From: Bordetella parapertussis
GTDB lineage: Bacteria; Pseudomonadota; Gammaproteobacteria; Burkholderiales; Burkholderiaceae_B
Direction of reading: 5' to 3'
Assembly: GCA_945865935.1 (NCBI GenBank)
Contig: CAMBFI010000005.1
Span: 1 to 64,000, forward strand
DNA length: 64,000 nucleotides
Within the stretch, counting starts at the first letter, position 1. Every line of letters starts with the position of its first letter. Below the pieces are notes generated by a model. It worked only from the letters and a program-made list of their open reading frames with translations. It was not told the DNA's origin and searched no databases. The translations under genes were made by a program, and so were the position numbers. Below, piece by piece: positions 1 to 8,620 of this stretch.

Positions 1-51
1 GCAGTGGCGGGAACATTACAATACGATCAGACCGCATTCAAGTTTGGATTA

Positions 52-375
52 TCAAACGCCGCTTGAGTACGTATCTGGATGGAAAAGCAGTTCAACAACC
101 GGAGCCCTCGTTTCTAAATGAAAATGGTCCGATAAAACCAGACAGGTCAGACAAAATATTTGCATCAGATTGAAAGACTTGTTGTGTACGTTTGAAAATA
201 CAACTCCTTGCCCCATGCCAGCGGTGTAGGTGGTGAGCATTTCTTTTTTTATCGGATCTTTTTTCCATTCACGATATTGCGCCAGCGTGAGCCCCGACTG
301 TGCCTGAGCTTGTTGTGCGAGCAAGCCAAGGGTTATCAGGACTGAAAGTGTGAGTGTCTTGAATAGGTGATTCAT
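52..375 (-). CDS. small secreted protein of unknown function
   Basis: A 107-residue protein begins with a clear Sec signal peptide (residues 1 to about 26, Lys near the start, a Leu/Val-rich core, AQA-Q cleavage site). The start is supported by AGGA about 8 bases upstream of the ATG. The mature part has a TYTAGMGQG-like stretch around residues 49-57 and a cysteine pair near 74-77. The arrangement faintly recalls Rap1a/Tai-type periplasmic immunity proteins, but this is only a resemblance. The last 25 residues look less protein-like, so a frameshifted or degenerate end is possible. It lies 41 bases after the threonine aldolase on the same strand and may share its transcript. Function is not known. 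Confidence 0.6.
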   Translation of the reverse strand: MNHLFKTLTLSVLITLGLLAQQAQAQSGLTLAQYREWKKDPIKKEMLTTYTAGMGQGVVFSNVHNKSFNLMQIFCLTCLVLSDHFHLETRAPVVELLFHPDTYSSGV

Positions 376-416
376 CGTGCGTTCCTAGGGTCGCAAGCAT
401 CAATAGCGTCAGAAAC

Positions 417-1463
417 TTAGGGTTTGCTTGCAGCTTGTCGAATGAGTGCAACAAGCTGTTTAACTTCTTGATCGGTTGTATCCCAGCGGCAAACAAGACG
501 AGCCAGTTCAGGTCCGCGGCGATAAAACTGTACGCCGTCAGCTGCGAGTTGATCGAGGGCCGAGGCACGCATGGTGAGAAAAACCTCGTTTGCTTCAACC
601 GGAGCGATGCTGCGTGCGCCATCAATAGCCTCAATGCCTTGTGCGAGCGTCTTCGCAGCCTGGTTAGATTGAGAAGCAAGCCGAAGCCAGAGATCATCTT
701 GCACATAAGCTAAAACTTGTGCAGAAGCGAAACGCATCTTGGACCAAATCATCCCCGCACGTCTTAAATGAAAGCCCATCTTGTTTGCGATCGTGTCGTC
801 AAAAACGACAATCGCATCGCTCAGTAGCCCGCCATTCTTGGTGACACCAAACGACAAAATATCCACACCAGACTTCCATGTCAGCTCTGCCGGCGTGCAA
901 CCGAGGTATGCAACCGCATTGGCGAATCGAGCTCCATCCATATGCGTGACGAGATGATGCTTTTTTGCGATGGCGCCAAGGCGCGCGACTTCATCACAGG
1001 TATAGACCGCGCCCAGATCGGTTGCCTGAACAAGATTGACCGCCGCGGGCTGACTTTTATGTGCTTGGCCTTTACCTGCAGCGGTAACCGCGTGCTCCAG
1101 CGCAATAGGGTCGAGCTTCCCGAACTGCCCAGAAAGCGGGGCCACTTTCAATCCTGAGCCAAAAAAACCAGCAGCGTTGCATTCAGACGTATTGATATGG
1201 GACTCGGGGCTGCAATAGACCGCCGAGAAGGAAGTTGTCGTGGCAGCGAGTGCTAAGGCGTTTGCACCTGTTCCCGTCGGAACTGGAAAGACGCGCACGG
1301 GTCGCTCGAAAAGGGCGCTCATACGGTCTTGTAGGGACGCAGTCAGGTCATCAGCACCATAGCCTAGCGCCGTTCCGTTGTTACTGTGAACTAGAGCTTC
1401 AAGAATTTCAGGCGCAGCGCGACCGCAATTGTCACTACGAAACTCAAGCTCGACGGTTGACAT
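417..1463 (-). CDS. low-specificity L-threonine aldolase (PLP-dependent)
   Basis: This cytosolic enzyme should cleave L-threonine and allo-threonine to glycine and acetaldehyde. At 348 residues it is full length for the beta-eliminating-lyase / threonine aldolase family. Visible are the FRSDN start near residues 8-12, the GTGANA cofactor loop at about 64-69, an HMDGAR motif at 174-179 and the Schiff-base lysine K209 in a GVTKNGG context. The N-terminus (NNGTALGYGADD) resembles the Pseudomonas-type branch rather than E. coli LtaE. The gene starts only 5 bases after the kup stop, so it is probably the last or next-to-last cistron of a puuE-kup-aldolase transcript. Exact substrate preference among beta-hydroxy amino acids cannot be read from sequence. 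Confidence 0.9.
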   Translation of the reverse strand: MSTVELEFRSDNCGRAAPEILEALVHSNNGTALGYGADDLTASLQDRMSALFERPVRVFPVPTGTGANALALAATTTSFSAVYCSPESHINTSECNAAGFFGSGLKVAPLSGQFGKLDPIALEHAVTAAGKGQAHKSQPAAVNLVQATDLGAVYTCDEVARLGAIAKKHHLVTHMDGARFANAVAYLGCTPAELTWKSGVDILSFGVTKNGGLLSDAIVVFDDTIANKMGFHLRRAGMIWSKMRFASAQVLAYVQDDLWLRLASQSNQAAKTLAQGIEAIDGARSIAPVEANEVFLTMRASALDQLAADGVQFYRRGPELARLVCRWDTTDQEVKQLVALIRQAASKP

Positions 1464-1468
1464 AAGGT

Positions 1469-3331
1469 TCAGATCACAAGTTGGGTGCCAAGCTCAACGA
1501 CGCGGTTGGCAGGAATCTTAAAAAAGTCGGTGGCACTGGTTGCATTCCTAGACATCAGGCGAAAGAGCTGTGCTCGCAAGGCCCACACACTGCGTTGACC
1601 AGAGGGAACCACAGTCTCTCGAGACAAATAAAACGTGGTGGACATCATGTCGAAGGCTTGACCGAATTGTTTCTCACACAACGTCAATGCACGCGGTACA
1701 TCTGGATTCTCCATAAACCCATAACGAACCACAATTCGGCTAAATCCTTTGCCAAGATCTTCGAACGTTACCCGCTGATCCGCTTTGACGATGGGCGTGT
1801 CGGCAGTGTTCACGGTCATCAACACGACGCGCTCATGCAATATCTGGTTATGCTTCAGGTTGTGAAGCAGGGCGGTGGGTACGCCGCTAGAGGAGCTCGT
1901 CATAAAGATGGCGGTGCCACGCACACGGTGGACGTCATCGATCGCTTGTATAAATAGATCCATCGGCATGCTTTGCTTTGCCACTTCAGCACCGAGCACT
2001 TTACGCCCTCTAAGCCAGGTGGTCAGAACGACGAAGGTGATCAAACCAATACCGATAGGGAACCACCCACCCTCCGGAATCTTGATCGCATTAGCCAAGA
2101 AAAATGCAGAGTCGACGATAAGCAGAAAGCCGCCAATCATTGATGTCTTCAGCCACGACCAGTTCCAAATAAGCCTCATCACAAATACGATCAAAATAGT
2201 GTCAATTAGCATAGTTCCGGTCACGGCAATACCGTAAACGGAGGCAAGGTTTGACGAAGTCTTAAAGCCTAGGACGAGAGCAATGACGCAGAAGAACAGC
2301 ATCCAGTTAGTGAACGGGACATAAATTTGCCCTTTCTCCTCGCCGGAGGTGTGGACAATCAACATTCGAGGTAATAGACCCATCTGTATCGCTTGGCGCG
2401 AAATTGAAAATGCTCCGGAGATCACCGCCTGCGAGGCAATGACCGCTGCCATTGTTGCCAAGATCACCATGGGTATCAAAGCCCAGTCAGGCGCCATTTT
2501 ATAGAATGGATTGTCAATGGCGCTTCGATCTGCCAACAACAAGGCTCCTTGCCCAAAGTAGTTCAACACGAGCGCAGGAAGTACAAACCCAAACCAAGCC
2601 CAACGAATGGGTCGGCGGCCAAAGTGCCCCATGTCTGTATAGAGCGCCTCTCCACCCGTTACAGTCAGCACAACAGCGGACAGAGCAAAAAAGGTTAAGA
2701 CGGGGTAGGCGATCGCAAACTTAAAGGCGTAATAAGGATTTAACGCGAACAAAATTTGTGGATCATGTGCGATATGCACGATTCCCAGCAGACCAAGCAC
2801 CGAAAACCATAGCACCATAATCGGTCCGAAAAACATTCCGATAAAGGACGTGCCGTGTTTTTGAATTAGAAACAGTGCGGTCAAAATAATGACAGCGATC
2901 GGCATGACAAACGGCGTGAACTTAGGCGTGACGATTTCTAGACCCTCAACAGCAGAGAGGACAGAAATTGCAGGCGTGATCATGCTGTCGCCAAAAAATA
3001 GACCTGCAGCAAATACGCCTAACATCGTCACAATGCCGGTCAAACCTAAGGCCTTCGTGCGCTCCGTCATCATCGCAAGCAGAGAAAGTGACCCGCCTTC
3101 ACCTTTGTTGTCAGCGCGCATGATGACCGTTACGTACTGAACGGACACAACCAACATAATCGACCAAAACACAATGGAAAGCATACCCATCACGTTGTCT
3201 GGCGTGACCGGCACGGGGTGTCGCCCATTAAAAATTTCTTTTAGTGCGTAAAGGGGACTTGTTCCGATGTCGCCAAATACGACACCCAGCGCTCCAAGCG
3301 TGAGGGCAGGTAGGGCTTGACGGTTATTCAT
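1469..3331 (-). CDS. kup: low-affinity potassium transporter Kup
   Basis: An inner-membrane K+/H+ symporter of the KUP/HAK/KT family. From the ATG at 3331 the protein is 620 residues, the usual length. The frame stays open 47 codons further upstream, but that stretch is Arg-rich and unlike Kup, whereas the chosen start gives a canonical N-terminus with the signature [11 protein letters not shown] about 20 residues in. An AAGAAG-like ribosome site precedes it. About 12 hydrophobic segments fill the first 450 residues, followed by a cytoplasmic C-terminal domain. It starts 46 bases after the allantoinase stop on the same strand, so co-transcription is likely. No regulatory riboswitch is visible in that short gap. 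Confidence 0.95.
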   Translation of the reverse strand: MNNRQALPALTLGALGVVFGDIGTSPLYALKEIFNGRHPVPVTPDNVMGMLSIVFWSIMLVVSVQYVTVIMRADNKGEGGSLSLLAMMTERTKALGLTGIVTMLGVFAAGLFFGDSMITPAISVLSAVEGLEIVTPKFTPFVMPIAVIILTALFLIQKHGTSFIGMFFGPIMVLWFSVLGLLGIVHIAHDPQILFALNPYYAFKFAIAYPVLTFFALSAVVLTVTGGEALYTDMGHFGRRPIRWAWFGFVLPALVLNYFGQGALLLADRSAIDNPFYKMAPDWALIPMVILATMAAVIASQAVISGAFSISRQAIQMGLLPRMLIVHTSGEEKGQIYVPFTNWMLFFCVIALVLGFKTSSNLASVYGIAVTGTMLIDTILIVFVMRLIWNWSWLKTSMIGGFLLIVDSAFFLANAIKIPEGGWFPIGIGLITFVVLTTWLRGRKVLGAEVAKQSMPMDLFIQAIDDVHRVRGTAIFMTSSSSGVPTALLHNLKHNQILHERVVLMTVNTADTPIVKADQRVTFEDLGKGFSRIVVRYGFMENPDVPRALTLCEKQFGQAFDMMSTTFYLSRETVVPSGQRSVWALRAQLFRLMSRNATSATDFFKIPANRVVELGTQLVI

Positions 3332-3377
3332 GCGTGCCGCGATTCTTCTTGTAATCGAACATTGTAGAGCACGAACA

Positions 3378-4310
3378 TCACTTTTTGGGGTACGGATGCG
3401 CCGTTTTCCAGTGACGTGCGATGTCAATCCGCCGACAAACCCATACGCGATCGTGCTTTTCAATGTAGTCAAGAAATCGGATAAGACCCGCCATACGACC
3501 AGGACGACCTAACAGCCGGCAGTGCATGCCGATAGACAGCATTTTGGGGTTGTCTTCGCCCTCGGCATACAAGACATCAAAGCTATCGCGCAAGTACTCA
3601 AAGAAGTGCTGACCGGTGTTGAAACCCTGGGGGGTCGCAAAACGCATATCGTTGGCGTCGAGGGTGTAGGGCACGATTAACTGCGGGGCCTTAGTGCCGT
3701 CTGTTTTCGTGACATCGGTCCAAAAAGGCAAGTCGTCGCCGTAGTTGTCACTGTCGTACTCAAAGCCGCCATGATCCGCAACGAGTCTGCGCGTATTTGG
3801 GCTATCTCGCCCGGTGTACCAGCCGAGCGGCCATTTGCCTTGCGTCAACTCTTTGAGCATGTTGGTCGCGGCCGCCATGTGCGCTCGCTCCGTCGCCTCG
3901 TCTATCCCTTGATAGTGCAACCAGCGCAGACCGTGCGAGGCGATTTCGTGATCTTGTTGTAGCAGGGCGGCTGTGAGTTCGGGATGCCGCTTCAATGCAA
4001 GCGCTACACCAAAGACGGTTAATGGCAACTTACGGCGCTCGAATTCGCGCAGTATCCGCCAAACCCCGGCGCGTGAGCCGTATTCGTAAATAGACTCCAT
4101 ACTCATGTGTCTTGCAGGGTAGCTTTCGGCGCCCACGATCTCTGACAAAAACCGCTCCGAACCGGGATCCCCATCGAGAACCGAGTTCTCGGCGCCTTCC
4201 TCGTAATTCAGTACAAACTGAACCGCAATCTTTGCGCGGCCCGGCCAGTTCGCCTGCGGAGGCTCGGCACCATAGCCAATGAGGTCACGGGGGTAGTTAT
4301 TTGAAAACAA
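3378..4310 (-). CDS. puuE: cofactor-independent allantoinase PuuE (polysaccharide deacetylase fold)
   Basis: The enzyme should hydrolyse allantoin to allantoate in purine-nitrogen salvage. At 310 residues it is typical of PuuE, the allantoinase built on the NodB/polysaccharide deacetylase fold and unrelated to the metal-dependent cyclic amidohydrolases. Family blocks are clear: YPRDLIGYG near residues 6-14, NYEEGAEN at 35-42, [13 protein letters not shown] at 68-80, HEIASHG at 121-127, [13 protein letters not shown] at 163-175, and [10 protein letters not shown] near the C-terminus. The start codon is TTG: AAAGGAG lies 8 bases upstream and no in-frame ATG occurs before the conserved N-terminus ends. 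No other urate or allantoin genes are present, so its partners must lie elsewhere. Confidence 0.93.
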   Translation of the reverse strand: MFSNNYPRDLIGYGAEPPQANWPGRAKIAVQFVLNYEEGAENSVLDGDPGSERFLSEIVGAESYPARHMSMESIYEYGSRAGVWRILREFERRKLPLTVFGVALALKRHPELTAALLQQDHEIASHGLRWLHYQGIDEATERAHMAAATNMLKELTQGKWPLGWYTGRDSPNTRRLVADHGGFEYDSDNYGDDLPFWTDVTKTDGTKAPQLIVPYTLDANDMRFATPQGFNTGQHFFEYLRDSFDVLYAEGEDNPKMLSIGMHCRLLGRPGRMAGLIRFLDYIEKHDRVWVCRRIDIARHWKTAHPYPKK

Positions 4311-4417
4311 TTAAGAGCTCCTTTTAAACGACTCATTAACGTTCATTTTTATATGCTTGATTGTTGCCCCGTGCAACGCCAATTTTTTCGCTTCGCGATA
4401 AGTAGTACGTCACAGCT

Positions 4418-4753
4418 CTAGTTACAAACCTGTCGATATTGCACTAAACGTCCGTATTGATCGTATACGGGTACCTGGGTAGTTTGGCAGGCGCGCTGTG
4501 GTACGTAGTAGTACTGCTGCTGGGGTTGCACAACGTAGTTGCGTTGCTCGTAGGTGTTGTAGCTCGGGGTCTGCTGGCTGATGATGGCGGACCCTATTGC
4601 TACACCTACCACGGCACCGATGGCGGCCGCAGCCCATCCGTTCGCATTGTTGTTGCCGTAATACTGCCCGCGTCGGCCACCCGCCTCAGCTGGCAACGCC
4701 GCCGCAACAGCCAATATCGCAATGAGGGACACTTGGGCGACTGTTTTCTTCAT
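4418..4753 (-). CDS. secreted glycine-zipper protein of unknown function
   Basis: A 111-residue protein with a good signal peptide (residues 1-24, ending in PAEA) and an AAAGGA ribosome site 6 bases before the ATG. After a Gly/Asn-rich linker, residues 38-58 form a glycine-zipper-like hydrophobic segment (alternating A/G with GAVVGVAIGSAI), as in outer-membrane or periplasmic zipper proteins. The rest is rich in Gln and Tyr, with two cysteines (C89 and C110) flanking a VPVYDQYGRLVQYRQ motif, so a disulfide is plausible in the periplasm. There is no lipobox. It stands alone on the minus strand, 107 bases upstream of puuE. The function is not recognisable. Confidence 0.75.
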   Translation of the reverse strand: MKKTVAQVSLIAILAVAAALPAEAGGRRGQYYGNNNANGWAAAAIGAVVGVAIGSAIISQQTPSYNTYEQRNYVVQPQQQYYYVPQRACQTTQVPVYDQYGRLVQYRQVCN

Positions 4754-4901
4754 GTTTCATCCTTTGATGAAAAGCGTTTCTAAGTGAAGAAATCATAGAA
4801 CAGTTAAGTTAAAAAATCGTTTTCTTCAGTCTTTTTAGTCGGATAGATATTTCAGTCTGTTACGAACAGCAGCACCCAGAGGTGCCAGATTCGTTCTCGC
4901 C

Positions 4902-5513
4902 TTACTTCATTCCCTCAGCAGCCAACGCAGCTTCCACAGCTGGGTCGGCAGACATGCGCTTGAAATGCGCATGCAAGTTCGGCATGTCGGAGATGTCGAT
5001 TTTCTTCGCGCTTGCCCACCGAAGCGTGACATACAGGTATGCGTCCGCCACAGAACGCCCATCCGACAGCCACTCACGCCCTGCAAGGTGCTTGTCGACA
5101 ATCGCGTACATATCGCGTACGCGTTGAGAAGCGTTATGGCTCAGTTCGGTCTGCGCTGCGGTATCTCCGAGCAGCCTGGCGGCACCAAAAATCATACTGT
5201 AGGTCTTGTGAATATCCGAGTTACAGAAAGCGAGCCAGCGTCGTGCTTCCGAGCGCGCCTTGAGTGAGTCCCCGCCGAGCAACTTTGCTTCGGGATTTTT
5301 TTCAGCAAGGTATTCGAGAATTGCACAGTTTTGTGTCAGCGTGAAACCCGCATCATCGAGTGCAGGAACCGCACCCATTGGGCTGACAGCAAGAAAGGGG
5401 GCTTGTTTGAGCGCATCACGGCCAACGGCGACATACTCAAAAGGCTTTCCAATCCATTGCAGTGCAATGTGGTCCACTAAAGAGCAGGCGCCCGGCAATC
5501 CGTATAGTTTCAT
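4902..5513 (-). CDS. beta-class glutathione S-transferase
   Basis: A 203-residue cytosolic GST. The N-terminal thioredoxin-like domain (about 1-80) starts with the beta-class signature KLYGLPGACS, with the catalytic cysteine at C10, and contains the cis-proline GAVPAL motif and a glutathione-binding TQNCAILEYL segment (a Ser is more usual than Asn-Cys after TQ). The C-terminal all-alpha domain (about 90-203) includes GREWLSDGRSVADAYLY, the conserved N-capping box region. It would conjugate glutathione to electrophiles or reduce disulfides; the substrate is unknown. It is divergent from the tartrate dehydrogenase gene across a 163-base gap that must contain both promoters. Confidence 0.9.
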   Translation of the reverse strand: MKLYGLPGACSLVDHIALQWIGKPFEYVAVGRDALKQAPFLAVSPMGAVPALDDAGFTLTQNCAILEYLAEKNPEAKLLGGDSLKARSEARRWLAFCNSDIHKTYSMIFGAARLLGDTAAQTELSHNASQRVRDMYAIVDKHLAGREWLSDGRSVADAYLYVTLRWASAKKIDISDMPNLHAHFKRMSADPAVEAALAAEGMK

Positions 5514-5676
5514 TTGTGCATTCCTTGTTTATTGATTGTCAAAGCATACCCGCGAGCTGTCTCGTTTGGCGGTCCAGATGTATAAGAATTCCTTTTGTTC
5601 GAGGCGAGCAAAACCCAGGGAAACGGTTAACATCGCGCTATCTTATTCACTACGTTTTAAACAAGAGGATATGCGC

Positions 5677-6777
5677 ATGAGCCGCCCATTTCGTATCGCA
5701 GTACTGCCCGGTGATGGTATTGGTAAGGAAGTAATGCCTGAGGGACTTAAAGTTCTAAAGACCGCTGCAGACAAGTTCGGCTTGAACCTTGAGTACCGTC
5801 ACTTTGAATGGGCCTCTTGCGACTACTACGCCAAGACCGGACAAATGATGCCTGACGATTGGAAGTCGCACCTGCAAGATTGCGACGCGATCTATTTTGG
5901 CGCGGTGGGTTGGCCAGCGATCGTACCGGATCACACCTCGTTATATGGTTCGCTCTTGAAGTTCCGCCGCGAATTCGATCAGTACATCAACTTGCGTCCT
6001 GTTCGTTTATTTGACGGCGTGCCCTGTCCGCTTGCGAATCGCAAAGCAGGTGACATCGACTTCTTCGTTGTGCGCGAAAACACCGAAGGCGAGTACTCCG
6101 CAGTCGGCGGGAAGATGTTTGAAGGCACGGACCGCGAAATCGTTCTGCAAGAATCCATCTTCACACGCATTGGCTGCGATCGGGTGCTTCGCTTTGCCTT
6201 TGAAATGGCGTCGCGTCGCGCGCGCAAACATCTGACTATCGCAACTAAATCAAATGGCATTGCAATCAGTATGCCTTATTGGGATGAGCGTGCTGCCGCG
6301 GTTGGTAAAGATTACCCAGACGTGACGACCGACAAGCAGCATATCGATATTCTGTCCGCACGCTTTGTCTTGACACCTGATCGCTTTGATGTGGTTGTTG
6401 CATCGAACTTGTTTGGTGATATTTTGTCCGACCTAGGCCCTGCGTGTACCGGCACCATTGGCTTGGCGCCATCGGCCAACCTCAACCCAGACCGCAAGTT
6501 TCCGTCGCTGTTTGAACCTGTGCATGGTTCAGCGCCGGACATCGCGGGTAAGAACATCGCCAATCCTATCGCAATGATCTGGTCCGGTGCGCTGATGTTG
6601 GACTACCTCGGACGTGGATTGACGGGCGAAGCACAGAAGCCTTACCTCGATGCACATGACGCAATCGTCAAAGCGATTGAAGAAGTGCTCGTGCAAGGCC
6701 CGTTGACGCCAGACCTTGGCGGCAAAGCATCTACTAGCCAGATCGGTGATGCGTTGAGCAAAGTACTCGCGAAGTAA
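5677..6777 (+). CDS. tartrate dehydrogenase / D-malate dehydrogenase-like oxidoreductase
   Basis: A member of the isocitrate/isopropylmalate dehydrogenase superfamily, closest in motifs to the tartrate dehydrogenase/decarboxylase (TtuC) and D-malate dehydrogenase branch. It should oxidise and often decarboxylate a 2-hydroxy-dicarboxylate with NAD+ and a divalent metal. The start at 5677 is chosen because AAGAGG lies 8 bases before it; the frame is open further upstream without family similarity. The 366-residue product shows LPGDGIGKEV, YFGAVGWP, RPVRLF, VVRENTEGEYS, ATKSNG, the metal-binding SNLFGDILSDL and the FEPVHGSAPDIAG cofactor loop. It lacks the leuB-specific context. It is followed after 16 bases by an HpaI-type aldolase, suggesting a joint hydroxy-acid catabolic role. 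Confidence 0.88.
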   Translation: MSRPFRIAVLPGDGIGKEVMPEGLKVLKTAADKFGLNLEYRHFEWASCDYYAKTGQMMPDDWKSHLQDCDAIYFGAVGWPAIVPDHTSLYGSLLKFRREFDQYINLRPVRLFDGVPCPLANRKAGDIDFFVVRENTEGEYSAVGGKMFEGTDREIVLQESIFTRIGCDRVLRFAFEMASRRARKHLTIATKSNGIAISMPYWDERAAAVGKDYPDVTTDKQHIDILSARFVLTPDRFDVVVASNLFGDILSDLGPACTGTIGLAPSANLNPDRKFPSLFEPVHGSAPDIAGKNIANPIAMIWSGALMLDYLGRGLTGEAQKPYLDAHDAIVKAIEEVLVQGPLTPDLGGKASTSQIGDALSKVLAK

Positions 6778-6793
6778 ACCATCGGAGATCTAC

Positions 6794-7561
6794 ATGCCTG
6801 ATTACACAAATCGATTTAAAAAATCATTGCAGGCCAAAGAGGCCAATATCGGTCTGTGGATCTCTATTCCCGATCCCTTTACAACAGAAATCTGTGCGAC
6901 CGCAGAGTTCGACTGGATGCTGCTCGACGGTGAACACACACCGACCGATCCGCTTACCATTTTGTCGCAACTGCAAGCCTGTGCCGCCTACAACACGCAA
7001 GTGGTCGCACGCCCGCCCATTGGCCAGACGCACCTCATTAAGCAGTTACTCGATCTTGGCGTGCAGAACCTATTGATACCGATGGTTGATACGGCCGAGC
7101 AAGCACGTGAATTGGTGCAAGCGGTGCGTTACCCACCCCACGGCATTCGTGGCGTGGGCTACGGCTCGGCGCGCGTGTCGCGCTGGGATTCACGTAAAGA
7201 CTATGTCAAGATTGCGAACGATGATGTGTGTCTGCTTGTTCAGGCGGAGACGGCTACAGGGTTACGTAACCTCGACGAAATTTGTGCAGTGGAGGGCGTC
7301 GATGGCGTTTTTCTTGGACCCTCGGATATCTCCGCTGCGCTTGGACATCTGGGTAACCCAGGACATCCTGAGGTGGTTGCGACCATCGAAAAAGGAATCG
7401 CGACCATTCTGAAGCACGGCAAGGCTGCAGGGATCTTGACCCCTGACCGAACATTGGCGCAGCACTACCTAAAGTTAGGCTGCACCTTTGTTGCCGTGGG
7501 TGTTGATGCACGCACGCTTGCGATCGGTGTGCGTGAATTGCGCGCCGCCTTTAAGACTTAA
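6794..7561 (+). CDS. HpcH/HpaI family class II aldolase (4-hydroxy-2-oxo-acid aldolase type)
   Basis: A 255-residue metal-dependent aldolase of the HpaI/RhmA family, which cleaves 4-hydroxy-2-oxo acids to pyruvate plus an aldehyde. The TIM-barrel motifs are present: LLDGEH with the general-base histidine at H48, VVARPP with R73, VQAETATGL with metal ligand E152, and FLGPSDIS with metal ligand D178. A GGAG ribosome site sits 6 bases before the ATG. It follows the tartrate-dehydrogenase-like gene by 16 bases and is surely co-transcribed with it. Its last 11 bases overlap tail-to-tail with the ketopantoate reductase gene on the other strand. The natural substrate cannot be named from sequence alone. 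Confidence 0.9.
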   Translation: MPDYTNRFKKSLQAKEANIGLWISIPDPFTTEICATAEFDWMLLDGEHTPTDPLTILSQLQACAAYNTQVVARPPIGQTHLIKQLLDLGVQNLLIPMVDTAEQARELVQAVRYPPHGIRGVGYGSARVSRWDSRKDYVKIANDDVCLLVQAETATGLRNLDEICAVEGVDGVFLGPSDISAALGHLGNPGHPEVVATIEKGIATILKHGKAAGILTPDRTLAQHYLKLGCTFVAVGVDARTLAIGVRELRAAFKT

Positions 7562-8543
7562 GCGTCATCGATTCGGCTAAGCCGCGCATCAAACCAAGCA
7601 TCAACTCACAACGAACCGCTTGCACGCCGTGCTGACGTGCGAGCGCAACGGTCTGTCCCAAAATCGCTTCGACTTCTAGCGGTCGATTTGCCAAAACATC
7701 CTGCAACATCGAGGCTCTGTTGGAACCAGAGCGTTTGGTAGGTGTCACGGCCTCATCCAGATCGATCTTGCCGCGCAAATCAGTACCGCATGCGAGTGCG
7801 ATATCGATAACCTCAAGCATGATCTGCTTGCGCAACGCCACCACATCAGGGTGTTGGTTCATGTTGACAGTCGGCAGTCTCGTCAAGGCCGCCACAGGAT
7901 TAAGCGCATAGTTAATCAGCAACTTGTACCAAGTCTCGTAGCGGATATCGGTCGTGGCGACCCCACGAATATTGGCAGATTCAAGCAGTCTGGCCACCCG
8001 GTTCACACGTTCAGAGTCCGTGCCGTCGGGCTCACCAATCATCCAGCGATCTTTTACGTTGCTGCGGATCACGCCAGGCTCGATGACCTCGTTAGGCGAA
8101 TAAATCACACAACCGACACTTCGATCTGCCAGCCTGTTCCAAAGCTCGCCATCGGGATCAAGCAAGGGTAGAGGGGTTTGCGGGACGTTTAAGCCTTTAT
8201 TCCACCACCAAGGGATGCCGTTCGTGGCAAAGACCGCGACGCCATCGGGCGCCAACAGTCGCTCAATCGACGCCGCCGCAGCCGGCAAAGCCGTCGCCTT
8301 AAGCGTCACAATCACAATGTCTTGCGAGGGCAAACTTGTCGGATCATCGGTCGCAACGCTTGGTCGGCCGGTGTACACCTCATCGCCGCGGTGTAAGGTC
8401 ACGCCATTGCGACGGATAGCGTCTAGTTGCGGGCCTCGACAAATCAGGGATAGTTCGTGCGGGCCGCCGGGTGGGAACTGCGCAGCGATGCGGGCGGCGA
8501 GGTGGCCGCCGACTGCGCCGGCGCCATAGATACATACCTTCAT
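7551..8543 (-). CDS. ketopantoate reductase family NADPH-dependent oxidoreductase
   Basis: A 330-residue protein of the ApbA/PanE family. It opens with the NAD(P) Rossmann motif GAGAVGG (residues 7-13) and continues with IVTLKA, the ATNGIPWW substrate-loop region and the C-terminal helical domain carrying ETWYKLLINYALNP, where the family's catalytic Lys and Asn are found. True ketopantoate reductase makes pantoate for coenzyme A, but this family has many paralogues acting on other 2-oxo acids. The location beside a hydroxy-acid dehydrogenase and an aldolase fits a catabolic paralogue as well as panE. The 3' end overlaps the aldolase gene by 11 bases. AT-rich DNA just upstream (8544-8590) probably holds the promoter. 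Confidence 0.85.
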   Translation of the reverse strand: MKVCIYGAGAVGGHLAARIAAQFPPGGPHELSLICRGPQLDAIRRNGVTLHRGDEVYTGRPSVATDDPTSLPSQDIVIVTLKATALPAAAASIERLLAPDGVAVFATNGIPWWWNKGLNVPQTPLPLLDPDGELWNRLADRSVGCVIYSPNEVIEPGVIRSNVKDRWMIGEPDGTDSERVNRVARLLESANIRGVATTDIRYETWYKLLINYALNPVAALTRLPTVNMNQHPDVVALRKQIMLEVIDIALACGTDLRGKIDLDEAVTPTKRSGSNRASMLQDVLANRPLEVEAILGQTVALARQHGVQAVRCELMLGLMRGLAESMTLKS

Positions 8544-8620
8544 TTACATATTTCCATTACTTTACATAATATACATTATGCGGTTAATACGCATGGACAA
8601 ACAAATGTCCTCCTACTGGA

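Noticed and set aside
3332-3472. 47-residue N-terminal extension of Kup
   Set aside because: It is Arg-rich, not hydrophobic, overlaps the puuE end, and the family N-terminus starts at 3331.
5536-5676. 47-residue N-terminal extension of the tartrate-dehydrogenase-like gene
   Set aside because: No family similarity and a clear AAGAGG site supports the ATG at 5677.
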